NCBI RefSeq assembly: GCF_000427665.1
Contig: NZ_KE386572.1
Coordinates: 3,000,196-3,064,195, forward strand
DNA: 64,000 nt
Source: Geminicoccus roseus DSM 18922
Lineage (GTDB): Bacteria > Pseudomonadota > Alphaproteobacteria > Geminicoccales > Geminicoccaceae
Direction: 5' to 3'
The position numbers were made by a program, and so were the translations under genes. The notes beneath the pieces are model-generated. The model was not told the DNA's origin. It saw nothing but the letters and a program-made list of their open reading frames with translations, and searched no databases. Of this stretch, positions 1 through 8,297 are shown piece by piece; the first letter of the stretch is position 1; each line of letters starts with the position of its first letter.

Positions 1-822
1 CGTGCTGGTGCCGCCCAGCAGCACCATCGACAGGATGATGGTGGTCAGACTCGCTCCGAACACGTCGATCGAGGCGTTGCGCTGGTAGCCGGCGTAGAAG
101 CCGCCGGCCATGCCGGTGAAGAAGGCGCTGGCCGCCAGCGTGATCATGCGCTGGCGCACGATCGAGATGCCGCGGCTGATGGCGTATTCCTCGTTGTCGC
201 GAAGCGCCACGATCCCGGCCCCGATCCGCGAGCGCACGAAGACGCGCAGGAACACGGTGCTGGCGCCCAGCAGCGCCAGGGCGATGAAGAAGTAAGCGAA
301 CTTGCCGTCGCGGACCATGTTGTGGTCGAACCAGTACAGGCCCGGGATCCGCACCAGGCCCTGGGTGCCGCCGGTATAGTCCGACTGGCTGAGGATCACC
401 TGCATGACCAGCTGGGCGAAGCCGAACGTCACCAGGATGATGAAGATGCCCTTCAGGCGCAGGATCGGGATGGTGACCACGATCGCCGCGATGGTCGCGA
501 TGACGCCGCTGGCCAGAAGGGCCAGCCAGGGATCCAGCCCGGTGAGCTTGGTGAGCATGCCGTAGGCGTAGACGCCGATCCCGAACAGGGCCAGGTGGCC
601 GAAGTTGAACACCCCGCCATAGCCCAGGCTCAGGTCCCAGTTCGAGGCCACGACGGCGTAGATGAACGCCATGATCAGGACATGGCGGCTGTAGCTGTCG
701 TCGAAGACCAGCGGCAGCAGCGCCAGGGCCAGAAAGCCCAGGGCCAGGCCAAAAGCCTCGGCCTTCCAGGAGGCGCGGCCGGGCATGCCGGCCACCGGGG
801 CTATGCGGGCAAGGTCGGTCAT
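1..822 (-). CDS. livM: Branched-chain amino acid-type ABC permease LivM (3' end outside window)
   Basis: This is an inner-membrane permease subunit of a LivFGHM-type importer. The first 274 codons are visible and the gene runs off the left edge still open. After a polar N-terminus come hydrophobic segments and the LivM-like stretch GYGGVFNFGHLALFGIG around residues 65-81. The ATG overlaps the livH stop in an ATGA junction, so the two are translationally coupled. It is the last visible gene of the minus-strand operon binding protein-livG-livF-livH-livM. The family is clear; the substrate (branched-chain amino acid, urea or short amide) is not. Confidence 0.9.
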   Translation of the reverse strand, partial: MTDLARIAPVAGMPGRASWKAEAFGLALGFLALALLPLVFDDSYSRHVLIMAFIYAVVASNWDLSLGYGGVFNFGHLALFGIGVYAYGMLTKLTGLDPWLALLASGVIATIAAIVVTIPILRLKGIFIILVTFGFAQLVMQVILSQSDYTGGTQGLVRIPGLYWFDHNMVRDGKFAYFFIALALLGASTVFLRVFVRSRIGAGIVALRDNEEYAISRGISIVRQRMITLAASAFFTGMAGGFYAGYQRNASIDVFGASLTTIILSMVLLGGTST

Positions 823-1694
823 GCTAGGCGCCCCGCCCGGCCGGTGAAGATGCCCTCGGGGCGGACCATCAACGTGAGGATCAGAACGGCAAACAGCAGG
901 GCCGGGGTCCAGTACAGGCCGAAATAATAGCTGGCGGCGGCCTCGAAGAAGCCGATCAGGTAGGCGGCGAAGATCGGGCCCGAGATGCTGGAGATCCCGC
1001 CGAACACCACCACGATCAGCGCCTTGAGCAGGGGGTCGCTGCCCATCACCGGCGACATGAAGCGGTAGCCGCCCATGAAGATGCCGGCGAGGCCGGCCAG
1101 CGAGGCGGCGATGGCGAAGGCCAGGCCATAGAGGGCGGTGACGTTCAGCCCGACCAGCAGGCTGGCGTCCTCGTTCTGGGCGACCGCGCGCAGGGCGAGA
1201 CCCAGCCGGGTCCGGTTCAAAAACAGCCACAGCGCCAGGAGGATCAGCGGCGTGACCAGGATGATCGCGATCTGGTGGAGCGACACGCCGATGCCGCCGA
1301 TGGTGGCGGTGCCTTCCAACAGCGCCGGGATCTGCTTGGAGCGCGGTCCCCACAGCTCCAGCACGCCGTTCTCGATCAGGGAGGCGGCCGCCAGCGTGGT
1401 GATCACCACCACCAGCACGATGTTGGGCCGGCCGATCAGCGGGCGGACCACGCTCGCCTGCAGGATCCAGCCGACCCCGGCCATCGCCACCACCGCCATG
1501 GGCAGGGCAAGGGGGAAGGGCAGGCCCAGATCGACGAACTGCCAGGCGAGATAGGCGCCCAGCATCATGAACACGCCGTGGCTGAAGTTGAACACGCCGA
1601 TCGTGGTCCAGACCAGCGCCAGCCCGACCGCCATCATGGCGTAGAGCGAGCCCTGGAAGAGGCCGCCGAACAGGATTTCGGCCATTGTTCCCAT
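819..1694 (-). CDS. livH: Branched-chain amino acid-type ABC permease LivH
   Basis: This 291-residue inner-membrane protein pairs with LivM to form the translocation channel. It has about eight hydrophobic segments and the family motif GVFNFSHGVFMMLGAY near residues 32-47. The frame is open further upstream, but the ATG at 1694 has an AGGA ribosome site 8-11 bases ahead and clears the livF stop by 10 bases. A second ATG three codons later (1685) is a possible alternative. It lies between livF and livM in a compact operon. Confidence 0.9.
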   Translation of the reverse strand: MGTMAEILFGGLFQGSLYAMMAVGLALVWTTIGVFNFSHGVFMMLGAYLAWQFVDLGLPFPLALPMAVVAMAGVGWILQASVVRPLIGRPNIVLVVVITTLAAASLIENGVLELWGPRSKQIPALLEGTATIGGIGVSLHQIAIILVTPLILLALWLFLNRTRLGLALRAVAQNEDASLLVGLNVTALYGLAFAIAASLAGLAGIFMGGYRFMSPVMGSDPLLKALIVVVFGGISSISGPIFAAYLIGFFEAAASYYFGLYWTPALLFAVLILTLMVRPEGIFTGRAGRLA

Positions 1695-1704
1695 GGGTGG
1701 AGTC

Positions 1705-2418
1705 CTAGTGTCCGAAATACATCGACATGATCTCGCCATGGTCCATGGTCTGGCCGGGCTTGATCTCGGTGGCGACCTCGCCGTGATTGACGAGATAAAG
1801 GTGCTGGCTGAGCTCCAGGAGGAACTCGACGTCCTGCTCGACCACGATCAGGGGCACGCCGCCCTGCGAGATCGCCATCACCGCGGCGCACAGCTCGTCC
1901 TTGATCTTGGGGGCCAGGCCCAGGGTCGGCTCGTCCAGGATCAAAAGGCGCGGATGGCTCATCAGGGCGGTGCCGATCGAGACCATCTGCCGCTCGCCGC
2001 CGGACAGGGTACGGACCCGCTGGCGCCAGCGCTCCGCCAGCTTGGGGAAGATCCGGACCACCTTCTCGCGATTCTCGGCCTCGTGCGGCCGGGCGTGCGG
2101 GGCGTAGGCGCCGAGCGCCAGGCAGTCGGCGATGGACAGGTCGGGGAACAGCCGGTTGCCCTGGGGGACATGGATCAGGCCCCGCCCCATGATCGCCCGG
2201 GCGCTCTGCCCGCCGATGTCCTGGCCGTCGAAGCGGATCCTGCCGGATCTGGGCCGCAGCAGGCCGGAGATCGTGCGCAGCAGCGTGGTCTTGCCGTGCC
2301 CGTTCGGGCCGAACAGGCCGACATTGCCGTGGATGCCCGCCCGCATGGTCAGGCCGTGCAGCACGGTGACCCGGCCATAGCCGGCGGTCAGGTCCTCGAC
2401 CTCGAGAAGCGCGCTCAT
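1705..2418 (-). CDS. livF: ABC transporter ATPase LivF
   Basis: This 237-residue cytoplasmic ATPase powers the Liv importer. It has Walker A GPNGHGKTT (37-45), signature LSGGERQ (138-144) and Walker B LLILDEP (158-164), all intact, and the usual LivF length. The ATG overlaps the livG stop as ATGA. The unusual His in the P-loop (GPNGHGK) recurs in the LivF at 31098, which supports descent of the two operons from a common duplication. Substrate is unknown. Confidence 0.93.
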   Translation of the reverse strand: MSALLEVEDLTAGYGRVTVLHGLTMRAGIHGNVGLFGPNGHGKTTLLRTISGLLRPRSGRIRFDGQDIGGQSARAIMGRGLIHVPQGNRLFPDLSIADCLALGAYAPHARPHEAENREKVVRIFPKLAERWRQRVRTLSGGERQMVSIGTALMSHPRLLILDEPTLGLAPKIKDELCAAVMAISQGGVPLIVVEQDVEFLLELSQHLYLVNHGEVATEIKPGQTMDHGEIMSMYFGH

Positions 2419-3152
2419 GCCGCCGGCCTCCGGCTGCCCAGATAGGCCTCGACCACACGCGGATCGGCGATCACCGAGGCAGGGTCGCCTCTGGCCAGCA
2501 CGCTGCCCTGGTTGAGCACCATCAGGTGCTGGGACAGGCTCATCAGGAAGGTCAGCACGTGCTCGATCAGCACGATGGTGATGCCGCGCTGAGCAATCCG
2601 CCGGATCAGCTCGATCGAGGTCTCGATCTCGGGCCGGGTCAGGCTGGAGGCCGGCTCGTCCAGGAGCAGGATGCGCGGGCCCATCGCGATGGCGGTGGCC
2701 AGCATCAGGCATTTGCGGTCGAACACCGAGAGCTCGCCCGCGGGCCGCCCGAACGCCTGGCGCCGCAGGCCCACGAAGTCCAGCGCCTCGGCGGCTTGGG
2801 CGCGCGCCTGCTCCGAGGCCTTGCCCGGCCGGCCGTAGGTGGCGCCGATCAGGGCGTTCTCGAACACGGTCAGCCCGTCGAAGCTGGTCTCGCGCTGGAA
2901 GGTCCGGGCCAGGCCGAGCTTGGCGATGGCGTGGCCGGGGCGGCCCTGCAACTCGACCCCGTCCAGGCGGACCCGGCCGCTGTCCGGGCCGAACGGGATC
3001 CCGGTGATGACGTTGAAGAGCGTGCTCTTGCCGCTGCCGTTCGGGCCGGCGATCCCGAAGATCTCGCCGGCCTCCACGCGAAACGACACGGCGTCGACGG
3101 CCTTCAGCGATCCGAAGGCCTTCGACACCTCCTCCACTTCCAGAAGTGCCAC
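2415..3152 (-). CDS. livG: ABC transporter ATPase LivG with altered signature motif
   Basis: This is the 245-residue partner ATPase of LivF. Walker A is GPNGSGKST (36-44), the Q-loop Gln is near residue 86, Walker B is ILLLDEP (161-167) and the H-loop His is near 198. The place of the LSGGQ signature is taken by LSVFDRK (141-147), with no glycine pair. The start is GTG, three bases after the binding-protein stop. A LivG/LivF heterodimer could keep one normal composite ATP site from the LivF signature. The family call is firm; whether the altered C-loop still supports hydrolysis is inference. Confidence 0.92.
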   Translation of the reverse strand: MALLEVEEVSKAFGSLKAVDAVSFRVEAGEIFGIAGPNGSGKSTLFNVITGIPFGPDSGRVRLDGVELQGRPGHAIAKLGLARTFQRETSFDGLTVFENALIGATYGRPGKASEQARAQAAEALDFVGLRRQAFGRPAGELSVFDRKCLMLATAIAMGPRILLLDEPASSLTRPEIETSIELIRRIAQRGITIVLIEHVLTFLMSLSQHLMVLNQGSVLARGDPASVIADPRVVEAYLGSRRPAA

Positions 3153-3155
3153 GCC

Positions 3156-4403
3156 TCACTGCATCCAGGGCTGCGGCTTGAACTCGCCGACCGCATATTT
3201 TTCCGGGGAGATCAGGATGCGCTCGCCGTCCCAGATCTGGAAGAAGGTGATCGGGATGTAGTCGTCGCCCTGCATGGCCAGGTGGGTCTCCGGGTCGAAC
3301 TTCAGGCGGCCGGCGACCACCTGCTTGTCGGTGGCGCCGATGGACTCCATGATCCCGACATGGTCGTTGGGATCGCCGACCTTCTTCAGCGCATCGAAGT
3401 ACAGGTTGACGATCTCGTAGAGCGCCACGCCGTAGGTGCCGCTCTCGACCCCGTAGGCGTCCTTGAACTTCGTCATGATCTCGTCGGCGCGCGGGTTGTT
3501 GGGCGAGACCAAAGGACCGCCCAGCAGGTCGTAGATCACGCCGTTGGACTTCTCGCCGGTGAGCTGGACGAATTCCGGCACGCTCGGGGCGTATTGCAGG
3601 AACACCAGGCTCTTGGTCGGCTGCTCCAGGAACTGGGTCAGGAAGGAGGCGGAGTTGCCGGGCAGGTAGTCGGTGTTGATCACCACGTCCGGGACGTCCT
3701 CGCGGACCTTGGCCAGGATCGAGCGCCAGTCGGTGACCTCGCCGAACGGCACGATCTCGTCGACGGTGATCGTCCAGCCCTGCTCGGTGAAGGTCTTCTT
3801 CATCCCTTCGGAGATCGTCTTGGAATAGGCGTTGTCGGAGGAGACGATCGCCACCTTCTTGGTCGGCAGCTCGATCTTGCCGTCGGCGGCGAGCTTTTCG
3901 GCGAACGCGGTCACGTCGGTGTTGTAGGCGTCGAAGGACGGGGTCCAGGACCAGCAGCAGGTGTAGTTCTCCGGCGCCAGGGCGATGATGTCCTTGGTCT
4001 GCTGCGAGTTGGCGGCGAGCACATAGGGCATCTCCGCCTCGGCCATGTTCTCGATCTCGAAATTGGTCAGGCTGGCATAGCCGGTCAGCATGAAATGCAC
4101 GTCCGGATCGCCCAGCAGGCGCTCGACCGCGCTGGTGACGTTGCCGGCCGACTGGTCCTTCACGTCGCCCACCACCAGGGAGAAGGTGTGGCCGTTGATG
4201 CCGCCGGCGGCGTTCATCTCGTCGATCGCGAGCTGGGCGCCGCGCTCGAACTCCTGGCCGTCCGCGCTGGCCGGGCCGGTCAGGGGCGCCAGCAGGCCGA
4301 TCTTGACCTCGTCGGCGAAAGCGCCGCTGCCCAGAAGGGCGGTCGCGGCCACCGTCATGAGCGCCTGGCGTGCGAGGCGGGACCGGATGAGGTGACGTGG
4401 CAT
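3156..4403 (-). CDS. Periplasmic substrate-binding protein, Liv/amide type
   Basis: This 415-residue exported protein delivers substrate to the LivGFHM complex. A Sec-type signal ends at AFA|DE (about residue 30). The mature chain begins with the type-1 periplasmic fold pattern VKIGLLAPLTGPAS and contains RGAQLAIDEMNAAGGI. The ATG at 4403 was chosen because GGGGGAAAG sits just upstream and it gives the signal peptide directly, although the frame is open a further 75 codons. It is the first gene of the minus-strand operon, behind a sigma-54-like promoter. Relatives bind branched-chain amino acids, urea or short amides. Confidence 0.92.
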   Translation of the reverse strand: MPRHLIRSRLARQALMTVAATALLGSGAFADEVKIGLLAPLTGPASADGQEFERGAQLAIDEMNAAGGINGHTFSLVVGDVKDQSAGNVTSAVERLLGDPDVHFMLTGYASLTNFEIENMAEAEMPYVLAANSQQTKDIIALAPENYTCCWSWTPSFDAYNTDVTAFAEKLAADGKIELPTKKVAIVSSDNAYSKTISEGMKKTFTEQGWTITVDEIVPFGEVTDWRSILAKVREDVPDVVINTDYLPGNSASFLTQFLEQPTKSLVFLQYAPSVPEFVQLTGEKSNGVIYDLLGGPLVSPNNPRADEIMTKFKDAYGVESGTYGVALYEIVNLYFDALKKVGDPNDHVGIMESIGATDKQVVAGRLKFDPETHLAMQGDDYIPITFFQIWDGERILISPEKYAVGEFKPQPWMQ

Positions 4404-4513
4404 GATGGCTTTCCCCCGATGATTGCTGAGTGGCCGGCCGGCTCCCGGTGGTGTCGTTCCCGCAGCGATGCGTGGCCGACGCATCCGTGTAGGAGAGACC
4501 TTCCAGTCCGGTG

Positions 4514-4529
4514 AGCAATCGCGGTGCCA
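4514..4529 (-). promoter_or_regulatory. Sigma-54 (-24/-12) promoter candidate of the first Liv operon
   Basis: Read on the minus strand the site is TGGCAC-N5-TTGCT, matching the RpoN consensus TGGCAC-N5-TTGCW at every defined position, with correct GG-to-GC spacing. Transcription would start near 4503, giving a leader of about 100 nt before the binding-protein ATG. RpoN promoters of transport operons commonly answer to nitrogen through NtrC-type activators. The motif is seen; the regulation is inferred. Confidence 0.55.
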
Positions 4530-4594
4530 GTCGCCCGCCGTCACCGGCCAGAAGGCAGGCTGCTCACCGGCCGGGCAGAGCAGCTTCCGGGAAA

Positions 4595-4608
4595 GTCGAT
4601 ATGTCGAC
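4595..4608. promoter_or_regulatory. Inverted repeat in the divergent promoter region
   Basis: GTCGA-TATG-TCGAC is a perfect 5+5 inverted repeat, roughly 95 bases upstream of the predicted sigma-54 start. That is a distance where an activator could bind. It also lies just ahead of the candidate promoter of the divergent hydrolase gene. No specific regulator can be assigned. Confidence 0.3.
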
Positions 4609-4620
4609 AAACTAGGCAGG

Positions 4621-4649
4621 TTGCGCAAAGCTTGAAAAGATCATTTCAT
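4621..4649 (+). promoter_or_regulatory. Possible sigma-70 promoter of the hydrolase gene
   Basis: TTGCGC and TTTCAT are 17 bases apart and match the -35 and -10 consensus at 3 and 4 of 6 positions. Transcription would start near 4656, about 46 bases before the ATG at 4702. The match is modest. Confidence 0.3.
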
Positions 4650-4701
4650 GACCCGGAGGTGGCGGACAAGGGGCGGCGGGAGCCGCGGGATGGGGAGAAA
4701 A

Positions 4702-5523
4702 ATGCCCGTCAAGGAAAGCTCGATCGAGACCAGCCACGGCAGGATCGCCATCCGCGAATCCGCGGGCGAGGGCATGCCGGTCCTCCTGATCCACGGCAAT
4801 TCCAGTTGCGGCGCCGTGTTCCGCAACCAGCTGCAGGGCGCGATCGGCGAACGCTACCGGCTGATCGCGCCGGACCTGCCCGGCCACGGCGATTCGGCCG
4901 ACGCGCTCGACCCCGAGCGCAGCTACTGCATGGAAGGCTATGCCGATGCCATGACCGAGGTGCTGCGCCGGATGGGGATCGAGCAGGCCGTGGTGTTCGG
5001 CTGGTCGCTGGGCGGCCATATCGGGCTGGAGATGATCAAGCGCTTTCCGGGCATGCTCGGCCTGATGATCACCGGAACGCCGCCGGTGGCCCCGGACCAG
5101 GTGATGCAGGGCTTCCGCACCAGCCCGCACATGAACCTGGCCGGGCAGGAGCATTTCAGCGCGGAGGACGTCGAGAACTACGCGCACAGCACCTGCGGCG
5201 AACCGTTCGAGCCGTTCCTGCGCGACGTGGTGGCCCGCACCGACGGCCGGGCCCGCCGGCTGATGTTCGAGAAGTTCGTGGGCGGCAGCGGCGAGGACCA
5301 GAGCCGGATCGTGGCCACCGCCCGGGTGCCGCTGGCGGTGGTCAACGGCGTGGACGAGCCGTTCGTGAACGTCGCATTCCTGCGGGACATCGCGTACGCC
5401 AACCTCTGGGAAGGCCGGACGTTCGAGATCCCGAACTCGGGCCACGCTCCGTTCTGGGACGCGCCGGCCGCCTTCGACGCGATCTTCGCGCGCTTCCTGG
5501 ACGACATGGCCGCCCGCCGATAA
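4702..5523 (+). CDS. Alpha/beta-fold hydrolase
   Basis: This 273-residue, probably cytoplasmic hydrolase has the full catalytic set: nucleophile elbow GWSLGG (Ser102), acid NGVDEP (Asp218) and NSGHAPFW (His248), with the oxyanion motif HGNSS at 31-35. The ATG at 4702 follows GGGGAG; the frame opens 18 codons earlier without a better ribosome site. It is divergent from the first Liv operon and precedes the second, so it may act on an imported ester, amide or C-C bonded compound. The fold is certain, the substrate is not; esterases, haloperoxidase-like and C-C hydrolases share this pattern. Confidence 0.9.
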   Translation: MPVKESSIETSHGRIAIRESAGEGMPVLLIHGNSSCGAVFRNQLQGAIGERYRLIAPDLPGHGDSADALDPERSYCMEGYADAMTEVLRRMGIEQAVVFGWSLGGHIGLEMIKRFPGMLGLMITGTPPVAPDQVMQGFRTSPHMNLAGQEHFSAEDVENYAHSTCGEPFEPFLRDVVARTDGRARRLMFEKFVGGSGEDQSRIVATARVPLAVVNGVDEPFVNVAFLRDIAYANLWEGRTFEIPNSGHAPFWDAPAAFDAIFARFLDDMAARR

Positions 5524-5548
5524 GCGCCAAGGCGGCTGGCCCGATTCT

Positions 5549-5562
5549 TGAACGGTTGTTCA
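5549..5562. promoter_or_regulatory. Inverted repeat upstream of the second Liv operon
   Basis: TGAAC-GGTT-GTTCA is a perfect 5+5 repeat centred about 55 bases before the binding-protein ATG at 5611. It may be an operator. It overlaps the end of a sigma-54-like string (TGGCCC-N5-TTGA, 5537-5551) that lacks the critical C at -12. Confidence 0.25.
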
Positions 5563-5566
5563 CGAA

Positions 5567-5585
5567 GCCGTCCCTCCAGGACGGC
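5567..5585 (+). terminator. Stem-loop between the hydrolase gene and the second Liv operon
   Basis: GCCGTCC and GGACGGC form a perfect 7-bp stem around a CTCCA loop. There is no T-tract. It could end the hydrolase transcript or sit in the leader of the next operon. Confidence 0.35.
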
Positions 5586-5610
5586 CGCATGGGACAGGGG
5601 GAGAAGAGAG

Positions 5611-6774
5611 ATGAGCAGACTGCTCAGGTTCATGCAGGTAGGCGCCGCCATGGCGGCGTTCGGAGCGATCCCGGCCAAGGCGGAGATTACCATCGGGGCG
5701 GCGCTCAACCTGACCGGCATCCAGGCGCCGATGGACGAGCCCGGCTTCCGGGGCGCCCAGGTGGCGATCAAGGAGCTCAATGACAAGGGCGGGCTGCTCG
5801 GTCAGCCGGTCAAGCTGGTCAGCATCGACGGCAAGTCCGACCCGGTGACGGTCGGCAACGTCGCGGTGGAACTGATCGACGACGGCGCCGAGCTGATCAT
5901 GGCGCCCTGCGACTTCGACTTCGGCGGCCCGGCCAGCCGCGAGGCGCAGTCCGCCGACATCGTCGGCATCTCGACCTGCGCCTCCGACCCGCTCTACAGC
6001 TCCTGGTCGCTCGGCGACAAGCAGTTCACCCTGTCCATGTGGAACACCACCATGGGCGCAGTCGCGGCGGACTTTGCGCTCGAGAAGGGCTGGAAGAAGG
6101 CCTACGTCGTCACCGACCAGTTCATCGCCTACACCAAGTCGCTGCCTAAGTACTTCATGGAGCAGTTCAAGGCCGGCGGCGGCGAGATCCTGCTCGAGGA
6201 CAGCTACAACAACGGCGACAACGACTTCTCGGCGCAGCTCTCCCGGCTGCAGGCCCTGCCGGAGAAGCCGGACGTCATCTTCCTGTCCTCCTATGGCACC
6301 GACATCGGCGTGATCATCCGGGCACTGCGCGAGGTCGGCTACGACGCGCCGGTGCTGGGCGGCGACGCCTATGACGATCCGGCGCTGCACCAGGCGCTGG
6401 GCGAGAAGTTCGGCAACGACGTCTACTTCGTCACCCATACCTGGATGGGCTCCGACGCCGGGCCGCAGATGCAGAAGTTCATCGAGCTCTACAAGGAGAT
6501 GTATGGCGGCGAGCCCGACACCTCCTTCGTCGCGACCGGCTACGACACCGTGATGCTGCTGGCCCAGGCCGTCGAGGCCGCCGGCACCACCGACGGCGCC
6601 GCGGTCGCCAAGGCCCTGGAGGAGGGCGAGTTCGAGCTGCTTACCGGCAGCCTCGACTACGGCACCGCCGAGGAAGGCCACATGCCGAACAAGGCGGCGG
6701 CGATCATCGAGCTGAAGGACGGCAAGACCTCCTTCGTCAAGTGGCACCGCCCGGACAGCGTCCCGGCGCCCTGA
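5611..6774 (+). CDS. Periplasmic substrate-binding protein, Liv/amide type
   Basis: This 387-residue exported receptor starts the second Liv operon. The signal peptide ends near AKA|EI (24/25) and is followed by TIGAALNLTGIQAPMDEPG, the usual opening of type-1 periplasmic proteins. The ATG at 5611 is preceded by GGGGGAGAAGAGAG, which decides the start over an in-frame ATG 21 codons earlier. Downstream are livG, livF, livH, livM and an isochorismatase-like hydrolase, so the ligand may be an amide or ureido compound later hydrolysed. Ligand identity is inference. Confidence 0.92.
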   Translation: MSRLLRFMQVGAAMAAFGAIPAKAEITIGAALNLTGIQAPMDEPGFRGAQVAIKELNDKGGLLGQPVKLVSIDGKSDPVTVGNVAVELIDDGAELIMAPCDFDFGGPASREAQSADIVGISTCASDPLYSSWSLGDKQFTLSMWNTTMGAVAADFALEKGWKKAYVVTDQFIAYTKSLPKYFMEQFKAGGGEILLEDSYNNGDNDFSAQLSRLQALPEKPDVIFLSSYGTDIGVIIRALREVGYDAPVLGGDAYDDPALHQALGEKFGNDVYFVTHTWMGSDAGPQMQKFIELYKEMYGGEPDTSFVATGYDTVMLLAQAVEAAGTTDGAAVAKALEEGEFELLTGSLDYGTAEEGHMPNKAAAIIELKDGKTSFVKWHRPDSVPAP

Positions 6775-6781
6775 GCGGCAG

Positions 6782-6811
6782 GGGCGGGCGCGCCGGCCGG
6801 CGCGCCCGCCC
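6782..6811. repeat. Perfect 30-bp palindrome after the binding-protein gene
   Basis: GGGCGGGCGCGCCGG is followed directly by its exact reverse complement, with no T-tract. It starts 7 bases after the binding-protein stop and lies before livG. Such hairpins in transporter operons often protect the receptor message or partly terminate transcription, so that more receptor than membrane protein is made; that role is inferred here. Confidence 0.6.
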
Positions 6812-6853
6812 AAGCACCGTCGCCGCCCTTTCTCTGAATTCAAGGTCCCCCGG

Positions 6854-7594
6854 ATGTCTGAAGGCCGCCTCGTGGCGCGCGACGTTCATGTCGAGTTTTC
6901 CGGGCTGCGCGCCCTGGATGGCGTCACCCTGGACCTCGCCCGCGGCGAGATCGTCGGGCTGATCGGGCCGAACGGCTCCGGCAAGACCACGCTGGTCAAC
7001 GCCATCACCTGCCAGGTCCCGCTCGCGGGCGGCGAGGTGACGGTGGACGGCGTCTCCATGGCGGGGCTGAAGCCCAGCGACGTCGCCCGCCACGGAATCG
7101 CCCGCTCGTTCCAGATCGTGCGCCTGTTCGACCACCTGACCGTGGCCGAGAACATCGAGACCGCCGCCCTGGCCCAGGGCCACGGCCGGCGCGCGGCGCA
7201 GGCGAAGGTCGCCGCCCTGCTCCATGATTTCGGCCTGGACCGCCATGGCGACACGCTGGCGGCGGCCCTGAACTATGGCGACAAGCGCCGGGTGGAGATC
7301 GCCCGGGCCTTGGCCGCCGAACCGTCCTTCCTGATCCTGGACGAGCCGGCCGCCGGCATGAACGAGGGCGAATCCGAGGTGCTCCTGTCGCTGTTGGCCG
7401 CGCTGCCGGAAAAGCGCCGCCTGGGCCTTTTGATCATCGACCACGACATGCCGCTGATCATGCGGCTGTGCCACCGCCTGCACGTGCTGGCGTCGGGCAG
7501 GACCATCGCCGAGGGCGACGTGGAGAGCGTGCGCCGCCATCCCGCCGTGATCGAGGCCTATCTCGGCTCCTCCGCGCAGGCCCAGCATGCTTGA
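6854..7594 (+). CDS. livG: ABC transporter ATPase LivG
   Basis: This is a 246-residue cytoplasmic ATPase with Walker A GPNGSGKTT (38-46), signature LNYGDKR (139-145) and Walker B FLILDEP (159-165). The signature is of the common LivG/UrtD LSYG type, unlike the altered motifs of the LivGs at 2415 and 30305. It overlaps livF by 8 bases. Start is the ATG at 6854, just past the hairpin region; the ribosome site is weak. Confidence 0.92.
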   Translation: MSEGRLVARDVHVEFSGLRALDGVTLDLARGEIVGLIGPNGSGKTTLVNAITCQVPLAGGEVTVDGVSMAGLKPSDVARHGIARSFQIVRLFDHLTVAENIETAALAQGHGRRAAQAKVAALLHDFGLDRHGDTLAAALNYGDKRRVEIARALAAEPSFLILDEPAAGMNEGESEVLLSLLAALPEKRRLGLLIIDHDMPLIMRLCHRLHVLASGRTIAEGDVESVRRHPAVIEAYLGSSAQAQHA

Positions 7595-8291
7595 GGTCCA
7601 GGGGCTCCAGGTGAGCTACGGGGCGATCGCCGCGGTGCGCGACGTTTCCTTGACGCTGGCCGACGGCGAGCTGGTGACGCTGCTGGGCGCCAATGGCGCC
7701 GGCAAGTCCTCGACCCTGCTGGCCATCGCCGGGGCGCTGAAGTCCAGCGGCACCATCCGGCTGGACGGCACCGACGTCTCGTCCTGGTCGCCGGAGCGGA
7801 TGGTGCGCAAGGGCGTGGCGATGGTCCCTGAGACCCGCGACGTGTTCCCCGACCTGACGGTGGGCGAGAACCTCGTGCTGGGCGCCTATACCAGGCGGCG
7901 CGACCGGGACGGGGTGGACGCCGACACCGAGCGGATGTTCGCCCTGTTCCCACGGCTCAAGGAGCGGTTCCAGCAGCCGGCCGGCACCCTTTCCGGCGGC
8001 GAGCAGCAGATGCTGGTGATCGCCCGCGCCCTGATGTCTCGGCCGCGCCTCCTGCTGCTGGACGAGCCGTCCCTGGGCCTGGCCCCCACCATCGTGGACC
8101 AGATCTTCGAGATGATCGCCGAGCTCAAGCGCGACGGCCTGACCATCCTGCTGGTGGAGCAGAACGCGTCCAAGGCGCTCTCCGTGGCCGACCGGGCCTA
8201 TGTGATGCGGCTGGGAACCATCGCGGCGCAAGGCAGCGCCGCCGAGATCGCGGCGGCCTCCGACCTCGAACAGCTCTATCTGGGCGGCTGA
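7587..8291 (+). CDS. livF: ABC transporter ATPase LivF
   Basis: This is a 234-residue ATPase with Walker A GANGAGKSS (34-42), signature LSGGEQQ (135-141) and Walker B LLLLDEP (155-161). It is the standard LivF partner of the preceding LivG, overlapping it by 8 bases in a different frame and followed after 6 bases by livH. Confidence 0.92.
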   Translation: MLEVQGLQVSYGAIAAVRDVSLTLADGELVTLLGANGAGKSSTLLAIAGALKSSGTIRLDGTDVSSWSPERMVRKGVAMVPETRDVFPDLTVGENLVLGAYTRRRDRDGVDADTERMFALFPRLKERFQQPAGTLSGGEQQMLVIARALMSRPRLLLLDEPSLGLAPTIVDQIFEMIAELKRDGLTILLVEQNASKALSVADRAYVMRLGTIAAQGSAAEIAAASDLEQLYLGG

Positions 8292-8297
8292 GCGCAC

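Noticed and set aside
1705-4518. A 937-codon minus-strand frame that appears to fuse other sequence to LivF
   Set aside because: Only the last 237 codons (LivF) are coding; the rest is an out-of-frame reading of livG and the receptor gene.
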